10,655 nucleotides of DNA from contig CALJWY010000217.1 of NCBI GenBank assembly GCA_937974465.1, positions 1 through 10,655 on the forward strand, given 5' to 3'. Origin of the DNA: an uncultured Lysobacterales bacterium. GTDB lineage: Bacteria > Pseudomonadota > Gammaproteobacteria > Xanthomonadales > SZUA-36. The notes beneath the pieces were generated by a model, which made no database searches, had not been told where the DNA came from, and saw only the letters and a program-made list of their open reading frames with translations. Position 1 is the first letter of the stretch. Every line of letters begins with the position of its first letter. A program made the translations under genes and the position numbers. Shown piece by piece: positions 1-7,893 of this stretch.

Positions 1-5
1 AAAAT

Positions 6-10
6 AGAGG
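6..10 (+). promoter_or_regulatory. Ribosome binding site of fmt
   Basis: AGAGG sits 6 bases before the GTG at 17, the normal spacing for a Shine-Dalgarno element. It decides the start in favour of GTG 17 over the in-frame TTG codons downstream. Confidence 0.6.
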
Positions 11-16
11 CCCCAG

Positions 17-964
17 GTGCCGAAATTGACCCGACAGCCCCCAGCATTGCGTGTTCTGTTTGCCGGAACGCCTGAGTTTGCGTTGCCGCCACTAAGGGCA
101 TTGCTTGCTGCCGATTGTGAAATTGTTGCCGTGCTGACCCAACCTGACCGGCCGGCCGGTCGTGGTAAGCAGTTACGCGCCAGCCCGGTGAAGAAACTTG
201 CGCTGGAAAATGGCCTGGATGTTTTGCAACCGGCGACGCTCAACGACAGTGAGTGGCAGCGCAGGCTGGCTGATTTAAAGGCGGACCTGATGGTCGTGGT
301 GGCCTATGGTCTGATGATTCCTGCGCCGGTATTATCCCAGCCCCGCCTGGGTTGCTGGAATATCCATGCATCCTTGCTGCCACGCTGGCGCGGTGCGGCG
401 CCGATACACCGGGCGGTGCAGGCCGGGGACTCTAAAACCGGTGTTTGTATCATGCAGATGGAAGAGACCCTTGATACGGGTCCGGTTTACCATTGCCTTG
501 CTAGCAGCATTGATCCGCAGGATACAACCGGAACCCTGCACGACCGGCTGGCCGGAATGGGTGCAGAGGCGTTGACATATTGTGTTGAACTGGCCATAAA
601 AGGGGCGCTTCCAGCTCCGCAAAAACAGGATCCCTCACAGGTCGTTTATGCCCATAAACTGAGCAAGGCGGAAGCGGAACTGGACTGGAGCGAACCTGCC
701 GGGCAACTGGAGAGAAACATCAGGGCGTTTAATCCATGGCCGGTGGCCTGGTGTGAAATTGGGGGCCAGCGCTTGCGCATATTTCGCGCCGAAGTTGTCG
801 ATAACAGTGCCGGGCTAGGTCCTGGACAGTTGGCGGTTGAAGACGGACAGTTGCTTATAGGCACGTCGGAAAAAGCGCTTAGAATACTCGAGTTACAGCG
901 TGCGGGTGGGCAAAGAATGAGTGTTGGCCAATTTTTGAACGCTCATGACCCCCGGGACTGGTGA
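17..964 (+). CDS. fmt: Methionyl-tRNA formyltransferase
   Basis: Cytoplasmic enzyme that transfers a formyl group from 10-formyl-tetrahydrofolate to the methionine on initiator tRNA before translation starts. The 315-residue length equals the E. coli enzyme. The N-terminal hydrolase-like domain (about 1-200) has the opening VLFAGTPEFA, the PDRPAGRGK loop and the formyltransferase core. The three family catalytic residues are visible: N115 and H117 in WNIHASLLPRWRGA, and D153 in LDTG. The C-terminal tRNA-binding domain (about 210-315) includes the stretch NIRAFNPWP. The GTG start is favoured because an AGAGG stretch lies 6 bases upstream and an in-frame TAG at 5-7 excludes a longer protein. 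That TAG could be the stop of an upstream gene; def is the usual neighbour, but nothing here shows it. The gene heads the operon visible in this window and is followed at once by rsmB. Confidence 0.97.
   Translation: MPKLTRQPPALRVLFAGTPEFALPPLRALLAADCEIVAVLTQPDRPAGRGKQLRASPVKKLALENGLDVLQPATLNDSEWQRRLADLKADLMVVVAYGLMIPAPVLSQPRLGCWNIHASLLPRWRGAAPIHRAVQAGDSKTGVCIMQMEETLDTGPVYHCLASSIDPQDTTGTLHDRLAGMGAEALTYCVELAIKGALPAPQKQDPSQVVYAHKLSKAEAELDWSEPAGQLERNIRAFNPWPVAWCEIGGQRLRIFRAEVVDNSAGLGPGQLAVEDGQLLIGTSEKALRILELQRAGGQRMSVGQFLNAHDPRDW
960..964 (+). promoter_or_regulatory. Possible ribosome binding site of rsmB
   Basis: GGTGA overlaps the stop codon of fmt and lies 5 bases before ATG 970. It matches part of the anti-Shine-Dalgarno complement and supports ATG 970 over GTG 961, although both starts are possible. 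Confidence 0.4.
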
Positions 965-969
965 AGCCC

Positions 970-2283
970 ATGTCAAAACGTGAAAAACAAGCCCAGAACC
1001 CCAGAATGGCGGCGCTGGAGGCGCTATCCGAGGTGCTGGACTCCAACAGGAACCTGTCTGAAAGCAAGGCGCTTTCCAACATCAGGGATAGCCGTAACGC
1101 GGCTTTTGCCAGGCACCTTGCATATGGTGTGTTGCGCTGGAAAAGCGCACTGGAGTGGTTGGCTGCAGAGCTGCTTTCCAAACCCATAAAGAGGCGCGAG
1201 CGCGCAGTCCAGCGCCTGTTGTTGCTGGGCTTGCAACAACTATGGCACGATCAGACAGCCAGTCATGCCGCTATCAACGAAACGGCAGAATGCGCGCGTT
1301 CACTGGGCAAGCCGTGGGCGGTGGGCCTCATCAATGCAGTTTTGAGGAGGTTTCAGCGCGAACGGACGTCCCTGCTGGAAAAGTTGGATCAGTCTGAGCA
1401 AAGGTATGCGCACCCGGCCTGGATGCTGGCACAACTGCAGGCGGACTGGCCGCAGCAGTGGCAGAGCATTGTCGAGGCCAACAATAAGCAGGCGCCCCTG
1501 TGGCTGAGGATTAACCGGCAAAGGGTTGAACGCGAAAATTTGAGCAAAGACCTGTCTGCGGCCGGATTCGAGGTCAGCGACCATCCTTTTGCCCGTGATG
1601 CGATTTGCATCAAGCCGGCCGCGCCGGTCATTAAAATTCCAGGGTTTGAGAAGGGCTGTCTGTCCGTGCAGGACCCCGCAGCCCAATTGGCGAGGGACCT
1701 GCTGAACCCCGAGGATGGTGAGCGTATCCTGGATGCCTGTGCCGCCCCGGGTGGGAAAACGGCCCATCTGCTGGAGTCCTGCCCTGGTCTCCAGCTGACG
1801 GTGCTGGATAAACATCCCGATCGAACTGAGCAAATTCACCAGAACCTGGTTCGCCTGGGTGTCAAAGCCGAGGTAAAAACGGCCGATGCAACAGATACAG
1901 CGAGCTGGTGGAATGGGGAGCTGTTCGACAAGATTTTATTGGATGCACCTTGCAGCGCAACAGGTGTCATACGCAGGCACCCGGAGATCAAGTGGTTAAG
2001 AACCAATGACCAGGTAGATGCCGCTGTGCAAATCCAGGCAAGCCTGTTGGCCGCCCTGTGGCCACTATTGCAGCCCGGAGGGATCCTCGTTTACGCGACA
2101 TGCTCGGTGCTTAAGCGCGAGAACAGCGGCCAAATCCTGCAATTTTTGGAACAGCACAGTGACGCGGTCGAGGTATCACCTGCTGTAGAATGGGGTACGG
2201 TTGAGTCAAGCGGGCGGCAAATTCTGCCCGGGGATGCCCAGATGGACGGGTTTTTTTATGCGGTTTTGCGTAAGTCTGCTTAG
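970..2283 (+). CDS. rsmB: 16S rRNA (cytosine-967-C5)-methyltransferase RsmB
   Basis: SAM-dependent enzyme that methylates C967 of 16S rRNA during small-subunit assembly. From ATG 970 it has 437 residues, close to E. coli RsmB (about 429). The N-terminal third is the NusB-like RNA-binding helical domain (ARHLAYGVLRWK, ETAECARSLGKPWAVGLINA). The C-terminal Rossmann methyltransferase domain has the SAM-binding motif DACAAPGGKT (255-264), motif IV DAPCSATG with C328, and motif VI YATCS with C378. C378 is expected to be the nucleophile that attacks C6 of the target cytosine, and C328 the residue that assists product release. An alternative GTG at 961 overlaps the fmt stop codon (GTGA) and would add three residues. 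I prefer ATG 970 because GGTGA lies 5 bases upstream and ATG is the stronger start. The gene follows fmt in the usual order. Confidence 0.96.
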   Translation: MSKREKQAQNPRMAALEALSEVLDSNRNLSESKALSNIRDSRNAAFARHLAYGVLRWKSALEWLAAELLSKPIKRRERAVQRLLLLGLQQLWHDQTASHAAINETAECARSLGKPWAVGLINAVLRRFQRERTSLLEKLDQSEQRYAHPAWMLAQLQADWPQQWQSIVEANNKQAPLWLRINRQRVERENLSKDLSAAGFEVSDHPFARDAICIKPAAPVIKIPGFEKGCLSVQDPAAQLARDLLNPEDGERILDACAAPGGKTAHLLESCPGLQLTVLDKHPDRTEQIHQNLVRLGVKAEVKTADATDTASWWNGELFDKILLDAPCSATGVIRRHPEIKWLRTNDQVDAAVQIQASLLAALWPLLQPGGILVYATCSVLKRENSGQILQFLEQHSDAVEVSPAVEWGTVESSGRQILPGDAQMDGFFYAVLRKSA

Positions 2284-2809
2284 TGTCACATTATTGTTGT
2301 TGGCAGCTTGTGGCCAGCGAAACCCTGTTGATTACGGGTTTTCGATCAGCAATGTGTCGATCAGCCGCGCGTACCAGTCACTCAATGTTAATCTGCAACA
2401 GAGTCTGGTGCTGAGTGAGCAGGCAAGATCAGCACTTAACCATGGCGTGACCTTGACCGTGATCCTGGAAATGGAGCTTAGAAATGACAACAACATGACC
2501 GTTGTCAGGCGTGATGCGACCCGCTTCCAGTTCCGTTACTTGCCGTTGAGTGAGCGCTACCAACTGGCAGACGAGAAAAAGGCGGAATTTACAACCTATT
2601 CACGTTTGCGGCATTTGCTGGCATCCATCGATAACCTGCAGGTGCAGCTTCCTACCGGACCGTTGCCTTCCGGTAGTTACAAGCTTCGAACCCGTCTGCG
2701 CCTCGACGAGAGCCGGTTACCCGCCCCCATGCAGTTACCAGCCTGGTTCTCAGCCCAATGGAACCATGATTCGGATTGGTCGGTATGGCCCTTCAAAATA
2801 AACGCTTAA
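2258..2809 (+). CDS. DUF4390-family predicted lipoprotein
   Basis: Short exported protein of unknown function, 183 residues from ATG 2258. The N-terminus is a lipoprotein-like signal: one arginine, a hydrophobic run (residues 5-16) and the lipobox LAAC with C18 as the lipidated cysteine. Residue +2 is glycine, which under the E. coli sorting rule would send it to the outer membrane. The mature part is mostly polar and looks beta-rich, with RRDATRFQFRYLPLSERYQL near the middle. I assign DUF4390 from its size, its sequence flavour and its position between rsmB and an ntrY-like kinase, where this family is typically found. The reading frame is open further upstream (from 2201), but that would bury the signal peptide, so ATG 2258 is the sensible start. 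The gene overlaps rsmB by 26 bases and the kinase by 25, which suggests translational coupling. A role in sensing with the kinase is inference only. Confidence 0.82.
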   Translation: MRFCVSLLSVTLLLLAACGQRNPVDYGFSISNVSISRAYQSLNVNLQQSLVLSEQARSALNHGVTLTVILEMELRNDNNMTVVRRDATRFQFRYLPLSERYQLADEKKAEFTTYSRLRHLLASIDNLQVQLPTGPLPSGSYKLRTRLRLDESRLPAPMQLPAWFSAQWNHDSDWSVWPFKINA

Positions 2810-4971
2810 GACGACTCACTCTAAGGGTGTTGCCAGTGGCCCTGGCCCTGGTCGTTTTGCTCATTTCGCTGATCCTGGTCAGCAATGTTCAGCAGGATGC
2901 CTCCGGTGCCAACCAGCAGTACGTGTGGGTGCTGGTATTGACCATTTTTGCGCTGGTGGTGGTGACAGCGGCGATTTTTCACCGCGTGTTTTCGCTGACA
3001 CGAAAAATCCGTGAGCATGTGCCGGGTGCGATGCTGTCGGCGCGCTGGGTCCGGTATTTCCTGGCCTTGTCGCTGCCGCCGGCGCTGATTGTTTATTTTT
3101 TCTCAGCGTACTTTCTTACCAGGACGGTGGATAGCTGGTTTGATGTTGGCGTTGAGGCCGCGCTCGCCGATTCGCTGGAGCTTGGCCAGCAGTTCCTGGA
3201 GAACCGGAAACTGGAGGTGCGTAATCAGGTATCACGTCTGCGCCGGGAGATAGACAATCCCGCAGATGATGTTGATTCCGTGCGCAGGACTTTACTCGCA
3301 AACGTCAGTGCAGCGGGGCCGTTGGAGTTATCTGTGCTGGAGGGTGATGGGCGCCTGGTTGCCAGTGCCAACATCAATATGCTGGCAGACCTGCCGGAAC
3401 GGCCAGGCGATTATGCGCTGCTACAAGCCCTGGAGCGGGGCGAGTTTGCGGCCGTAGAACCACTTGCTGATGGTGGTTTGCGGATCCGGGCCATCCAACG
3501 CCTGGCCTATGGTCAACCGGGCCAACAGCCATATCTTCTACAGGCGATCTATCCCTTACCTGAGTCGGTTACTGCCCTGGCAGGAAAAATTGCCGATGAA
3601 CAGGAGCGCTATCAGACGCTCAGTTTTTTGCGGGAGCCGTTGAAACAGAGTTTTATTCTAATCCTGTCACTGGTGTTGTTACTGACAGTGTTGCTGGCCA
3701 TACTCGCCGCGTTGAATGTGTCACGTAAACTGGTCAACCCGATTTCCAAGCTTGCGCAGGCAACACGGGAAATTGCCGTCGGAGACCTGACCCACGCTGT
3801 CCAGGCTGAAACCCGCGATGAGCTCGGGTTTCTTGTGCAATCCTTCAATGAGATGACCGAAGCCCTGACCAATGCAAGTGAGGAAGCTGAGGAAAGCAGG
3901 GCTCAACTGCAGACGCAAAGTGAATATCTCGAAACAGTACTGGGTAGCCTGACCGCGGGCGTTCTGACCCTGGACAAGAATCAAATGGTCGTAACGGCAA
4001 ATAAAGCTGCTGAAGAAATTCTCGGTTTACCACACCGGTTTTTTCATGGCAAGAAAATATCAACCATCGCCGAAACGGCCCCGTATTTGACACCCCTTGC
4101 TGAATTGGTCTGGCGCCAGCAGCAGCGCGGACCGGCAGAATGGAAGAAAGAATCACGCCTGCAGGCGCATGGACGAACCCTGGTGCTGTTGGTACGGGGT
4201 TCGCGGCTGGATGAGGCACTTAGCCGGGGCGGTGGCATGGTTATCGTATTTGATGATGTCACGATGCTTAACCAGGCCCAGCGCGAAGCCGCCTGGGCTG
4301 AAGTGGCAAGACGCCTGGCCCACGAGGTGAAAAATCCACTAACCCCCATACGTCTGTCAGCCGAGCGTTTGCGTATGAAGCTGATGTGCAAACTGGATGA
4401 AAAGGATGGCAGCATGCTCGATAGCGCCACGGGCACAATCGTTTCACAGGTCGAAGCATTGAGGTCACTGGTGGATGCCTTTGGTGATTACGCCCAGGGT
4501 CCGCAACTGGAGCGAAAACCATTGGCGCTGGACCAATTGGTGCGGGAAATTGTTGAGCTGTACAAACACGAAGACCAAAGGGTTAGATTCCATCTTAAGC
4601 TGGTTGCCGGACCACCCGGGTTATCGGCCGATAGCGGTCAGATAAGACAATTGCTCCACAACCTCGTGGCCAACTCAAGCGAGGCAGTTTCCGAGAAAGA
4701 GCATGCGGAGGTGTCGATTCGCAGTCGCCTGATTAACCAGGCAGGCAAGAAATGGCTGGAGTTGGAGGTCAGTGACCGCGGTCCCGGCTATCCCAAGGCG
4801 GTTCTGGAAAAACCGTTCGAGCCGTATGTGACTTTTAAGGCCACGGGCAGTGGCCTCGGACTGGCCATCTGCCGCAAGATTGTCTCAGAGCATGATGGCC
4901 GCATCACCATACACAACCCGGCCGCTGGTGGTGCACGTACCACCATCATCCTGCCCGTGCAGTCAACGTAA
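2785..4971 (+). CDS. NtrY-like membrane sensor histidine kinase
   Basis: Inner-membrane two-component kinase of the NtrY type, 728 residues from ATG 2785. Three N-terminal membrane segments (about 15-33, 46-65, 90-111) are followed by an extracytoplasmic region (about 112-288) and a fourth segment (about 290-313). A HAMP linker (about 314-365) contains PISKLAQATREIAVGDLTH. A PAS domain (from about 380) starts ETVLGSLTAGVLTLD. The HisKA domain has H513 in the H-box LAHEVKNPLTPIRLSAERL. The ATPase domain has the N-box with N630, the G1 box DRGPG (664-668) and the G2 box TGSGLGLAI (from 687). All residues needed for autophosphorylation are present, so the gene looks functional. An in-frame TTG at 2776 would add three residues but is a poorer start. 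NtrY-type kinases normally signal to an NtrX-type sigma-54 activator encoded directly downstream; here the next gene is an opposing permease. The signal sensed is unknown, and the link to nitrogen control should not be assumed from the name. Confidence 0.93.
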   Translation: MALQNKRLRRLTLRVLPVALALVVLLISLILVSNVQQDASGANQQYVWVLVLTIFALVVVTAAIFHRVFSLTRKIREHVPGAMLSARWVRYFLALSLPPALIVYFFSAYFLTRTVDSWFDVGVEAALADSLELGQQFLENRKLEVRNQVSRLRREIDNPADDVDSVRRTLLANVSAAGPLELSVLEGDGRLVASANINMLADLPERPGDYALLQALERGEFAAVEPLADGGLRIRAIQRLAYGQPGQQPYLLQAIYPLPESVTALAGKIADEQERYQTLSFLREPLKQSFILILSLVLLLTVLLAILAALNVSRKLVNPISKLAQATREIAVGDLTHAVQAETRDELGFLVQSFNEMTEALTNASEEAEESRAQLQTQSEYLETVLGSLTAGVLTLDKNQMVVTANKAAEEILGLPHRFFHGKKISTIAETAPYLTPLAELVWRQQQRGPAEWKKESRLQAHGRTLVLLVRGSRLDEALSRGGGMVIVFDDVTMLNQAQREAAWAEVARRLAHEVKNPLTPIRLSAERLRMKLMCKLDEKDGSMLDSATGTIVSQVEALRSLVDAFGDYAQGPQLERKPLALDQLVREIVELYKHEDQRVRFHLKLVAGPPGLSADSGQIRQLLHNLVANSSEAVSEKEHAEVSIRSRLINQAGKKWLELEVSDRGPGYPKAVLEKPFEPYVTFKATGSGLGLAICRKIVSEHDGRITIHNPAAGGARTTIILPVQST

Positions 4972-5742
4972 TAACATTTTCAGGGCAACGATCAGCAAGA
5001 ACACGGCAAAAAACCGCTTGGCCAGCAGCGGCGAGCTTCTGTGTACTGCCGCCACACCCAGTGGTGCTCCGACGATACTTAAAAGCGCAACGCCGGCCAG
5101 GGCGGGCAAATGGACATAGCCAAGTGTCGGGGTGGCGGTTTGATTATCGCCCAACAATACAAAACCCAGGGTTCCTGCCACGGCGATTGGGTAGCCGCAG
5201 GCGGCTGCGGTTGCGATAGACTTTTGCACCTGCTGACCCCGCCACAGCAGCCACGGCACTGTCATGCTGCCACCACCAATGCCCAGCAGGCTTGAGAGAG
5301 TGCCAATACCCAATCCCGTTGCCAGGACAGGAATGGTGCCCGGCAGGGGACGCGTTCCCGGCTCAATCACGCCACGAAGCATTTGCAGGCCAACCAGTAA
5401 AGCGAAAACACCGAATACAGTGGCCAGTGCTGCATCTCCGATGCGGTCGGCAATCAGGCTTCCAAGCAGGGCGCCGGCCAGCAGGCCGGGGAGCATGTTT
5501 TTGACCAGCGGCCACAGGATTGCCCCACGCCGATGATGCGCAAGCAGGGAGCTCATTGAGGTAAACAACATGGTGGCAAGTGAAGTGGCCACGGCCATTT
5601 GTACCGCCATGCCCGCGATGGCCGGGTCACGGCTGAAAATCCAGCTCAGAACGGGCACCAGCACCAGGCCGCCACCGATACCCAGGTATCCTGCGAGGAA
5701 GCCGGCAAGCAAACCGGTGACTGCAAACTCAAACCAGATCAT
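4963..5742 (-). CDS. TauE/SafE-family membrane permease
   Basis: Integral inner-membrane protein of the TauE/SafE (former DUF81) family, 259 residues with about eight hydrophobic segments. Family members are proposed anion exporters, some for sulfite or other sulfur compounds, but the substrate cannot be read from this sequence. The family's internal duplication is plain: GFLAGYLGIGGGLVLVP (14-30) and GTLSSLLGIGGGSMTVP (147-163) are matching half-repeats, each holding the GIGGG loop. TSMSSLLAHHRRGAI (61-75) is also typical of the family. The ATG at 5742-5740 has AAAGGT about 8 bases upstream on its strand. The gene is alone on its strand, diverges from the transglycosylase operon and converges on the histidine kinase, overlapping its last 9 bases. 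There is no neighbouring sulfur-metabolism gene to support a sulfite role. Confidence 0.92.
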   Translation of the reverse strand: MIWFEFAVTGLLAGFLAGYLGIGGGLVLVPVLSWIFSRDPAIAGMAVQMAVATSLATMLFTSMSSLLAHHRRGAILWPLVKNMLPGLLAGALLGSLIADRIGDAALATVFGVFALLVGLQMLRGVIEPGTRPLPGTIPVLATGLGIGTLSSLLGIGGGSMTVPWLLWRGQQVQKSIATAAACGYPIAVAGTLGFVLLGDNQTATPTLGYVHLPALAGVALLSIVGAPLGVAAVHRSSPLLAKRFFAVFLLIVALKMLLR

Positions 5743-5822
5743 GAAGACATACCTTTGCCCTGAGGATTTTTCGTCGCTGCCACTTGCCGGAAAGATCGCG
5801 TTTGCATAAATTGATCCTGTCT
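5743..5822. promoter_or_regulatory. Short divergent intergenic region
   Basis: About 80 bases separate the start of the permease (- strand) from the chosen start of the transglycosylase (+ strand), so promoters for both are expected here or just inside the genes. The stretch 5784-5810 has a weak sigma-70-like pair (TTGCCG, then CATAAA after 15 bases) for the + strand. I found no clear pair for the - strand, no operator-like palindrome and no conserved small RNA signature. Confidence 0.3.
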
Positions 5823-7892
5823 ATGACACTGTCAGTTGGAAACGACCTTGGACTTAATTTGAAAAAATTTGCTCAAACAAGCATAACGCAGGTGACTGGC
5901 CGGCGGCAGTACGCTTATCTGCTTGTATTGATGTTTTTTACTTTTTATGGACTTACGCCAGCCTCGGGCCAGATGCCGGTGGCGGAAGCGGAACAGTTTA
6001 AGAGTGCCTGGGCCGCTGCCGCGGTGGGAGATCACGACCGTTTTGGGCGGATCAAGGATGGTCTCGGGTCCTATATCCTGTTTCCATATTTGCAGTACGA
6101 GGATTACCGCAACCGTCGGGCCCGGGTGCCGGTTGATGAAATGTCCATGTTCCTGGACAAGCACCGGGACTGGGCTTTTGCCCCGGGGTTGCGTCGTTCA
6201 TGGCTGAAATCACTGGCCAAGCAGGGTCAATGGGCAGAATTATTGACCCATTCGGAAGGCGTTAACGACACCATTATCAGGTGTCAGGTGGTGCGTGGAA
6301 AAATCATTCTCAAGCAAACCGATGGTGTATTGGCAGAAGCACAAGGGTTGTGGACGGTTGGCAAGTCCCAGCCGGATGAATGTAACCCTTTATTTGCCTG
6401 GTTGATTAAAACCGGTGGAGTGACCGATAAGCTCGCATGGGAACGCATACGTTTGGCGATAAAGGCGGGCAATCCGGGACTGGTTGACTATCTCGCGCGA
6501 TTTGTGCCCGTGGAACAGCAACCTTGGTTGGTTGAATGGCGACAGGTACAGCGGGCAGGGTATGCAAGGCTGGAGCGCCTGAAACGGTGGCCGGACAACG
6601 AGATTACCCGGATGATTGCGCTCTCTTCACTGCAGCGACTGGTGCGCAGAGATGCAGGTCTGGCCGCTAAAAAGTATGGCTTGATGGGCGACAGGTTTAA
6701 TTGGAGCAGTGATGAGGTACAGCAACTGTTACGTGAAATAGCGCTATATGCTGCTGTCGGCCTTGAGGATGACACGGTAATTCACATGAACCGGGTGGCC
6801 GCTGCCTACAGGGATTCGCAACTCTTGGAGTGGTGGGCGCGTTTTCTACTCAGCCGGCAGGACTGGGCAGGGCTCAGTGATGTGATAACCCAGATGCCGG
6901 AAGAAACGCGCACGGATGATCGATGGCAATACTGGCTGGTACAGGCCGGTATACGCTCAGGACAGGTCAATGCGGGCTCAAAACCATTGCAGCAGCTGGC
7001 CACCAAGGCTAATTACTATGGTTTCCTGGCCGCCGATGAGCTTGATCTTGAATACAACATCTGTCCATTACAGCCGCTGATTGATTCCAGCGATGTGGAC
7101 CGGGTTGCGGATATCCCCGGCTTCAAGCGCGCCATGGAACTTAAGAAGGTAGGGATGGAAAACTGGGCCATTAACGAATGGTCACTGGCGACAAGTCGCC
7201 TGCCAGCGCGGGATTTAACATCAGTTGCCGCACTCGCAAAGCGCGAAAACTGGCACGACAGGGTAATCTTTGCGCTTGGCAATAGTGGTGATTTACAGTT
7301 TTACGAATGGCGGTTTCCGTTGGCCTGGGAGACTGAAATTAAAAATGAGTCCGTGGCAAACTCACTGGACCCGGCCTGGGTGTATGGCACCATCCGCTCA
7401 GAAAGTGCCATGCTGGAAACAGCACATTCGTCTGCCAACGCCATGGGCCTGATGCAGGTGACCCCGGCGACCGGCAAGCGGGTTGCAAAAAAACACGGCC
7501 TTGCCTGGAAAGGCAGCGGCCAGTTAAAAACCGTGGCGGGCAACCTGCCAATTGGCACTGCGTACATGAGAGACCTGTTGCATGAGTACGATCAAAACCC
7601 GGTCCTGGTGTCGGGCGCTTATAACGCTGGCCCAAACGCTGTAAAGCGCTGGCTCAATAACCGCGACATTGACGAGGCCGCCATTTGGATCGAAACCCTG
7701 CCATATTACGAAACCCGGGACTACATTCCGCGGGTTCTGGCATTCACCACGATTTACGATTGGCGCCTGGGCGGACCGGTAAAACGCATATCAGGCAGAA
7801 TGCCTGACATTAAATCCGGTAAAATCAAGTCTGGGGGTAATGCCACGGTCAGCTGCCTGGCTACCTCTTTTAATCTTGCTGCGGGGAACTGA
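5823..7892 (+). CDS. slt: Soluble lytic murein transglycosylase (Slt70-like)
   Basis: Periplasmic enzyme that cleaves peptidoglycan glycan strands to 1,6-anhydro-muropeptides. From ATG 5823 it has 689 residues. A signal peptide is visible at RRQYAYLLVLMFFTFYGL (27-44), with cleavage likely near ASG/Q (49/50). The long alpha-helical superhelix region (about 50-480) resembles the U and L domains of Slt70. The C-terminal lysozyme-like SLT domain has catalytic E527 in RSES, then AMGLMQVTP (540-548), AYNAGP (599-604) and YYETRDYIPRVL (from 628). The start is uncertain. No candidate has a strong ribosome binding site, and ATG 5823 leaves 26 residues before the signal peptide. TTG 5859 or GTG 5892 (V24) would give a more normal signal peptide and a protein of about 666-677 residues, nearer to E. 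coli Slt (645). After YDWRLGGPV (645-653) a tail of more than 30 residues, rich in Lys, Gly and Ser, runs to the stop. It is the first gene of the slt-reductase-cca operon. Confidence 0.93.
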   Translation: MTLSVGNDLGLNLKKFAQTSITQVTGRRQYAYLLVLMFFTFYGLTPASGQMPVAEAEQFKSAWAAAAVGDHDRFGRIKDGLGSYILFPYLQYEDYRNRRARVPVDEMSMFLDKHRDWAFAPGLRRSWLKSLAKQGQWAELLTHSEGVNDTIIRCQVVRGKIILKQTDGVLAEAQGLWTVGKSQPDECNPLFAWLIKTGGVTDKLAWERIRLAIKAGNPGLVDYLARFVPVEQQPWLVEWRQVQRAGYARLERLKRWPDNEITRMIALSSLQRLVRRDAGLAAKKYGLMGDRFNWSSDEVQQLLREIALYAAVGLEDDTVIHMNRVAAAYRDSQLLEWWARFLLSRQDWAGLSDVITQMPEETRTDDRWQYWLVQAGIRSGQVNAGSKPLQQLATKANYYGFLAADELDLEYNICPLQPLIDSSDVDRVADIPGFKRAMELKKVGMENWAINEWSLATSRLPARDLTSVAALAKRENWHDRVIFALGNSGDLQFYEWRFPLAWETEIKNESVANSLDPAWVYGTIRSESAMLETAHSSANAMGLMQVTPATGKRVAKKHGLAWKGSGQLKTVAGNLPIGTAYMRDLLHEYDQNPVLVSGAYNAGPNAVKRWLNNRDIDEAAIWIETLPYYETRDYIPRVLAFTTIYDWRLGGPVKRISGRMPDIKSGKIKSGGNATVSCLATSFNLAAGN
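7883..7887 (+). promoter_or_regulatory. Ribosome binding site of the NDUFA9-like gene
   Basis: GGGGA inside the last codons of slt lies 6 bases before GTG 7894. It supports this start over longer in-frame choices from 7840, which would put extra residues before the NAD(P)-binding strand. Confidence 0.55.
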
Positions 7893-7893
7893 A

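Noticed and set aside
146..161. Perfect 16-base palindrome made of GGCC/CCGG units
   Set aside because: It lies in the codons for the conserved DRPAGRG loop of Fmt; the protein motif and GC-rich codon choice explain it, and it is not in a regulatory position.
1300..1839. Open reading frame of 179 codons on the - strand within rsmB
   Set aside because: It lies opposite conserved RsmB codons, shows no domain signature, and is expected by chance in GC-rich coding DNA.
2201..2257. Upstream extension of the DUF4390 reading frame to 2201
   Set aside because: It would overlap rsmB by more than 80 bases and place 19 unrelated residues ahead of a clear lipoprotein signal peptide.
2652..2676. Perfect 8-base inverted repeat (CTACCGGA/TCCGGTAG) with a 9-base loop
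   Set aside because: It is inside the DUF4390 gene, in codons for a Leu-Pro-Ser/Thr-Gly-type repeat, with no T-run after it, so it is not a terminator. No second copy was noticed in the window.
7820..7825. TAAAAT box near the 3' end of slt as an internal promoter for the downstream genes
   Set aside because: No -35 element at a suitable distance and no extended -10 TG; the gene spacing already explains expression by co-transcription.
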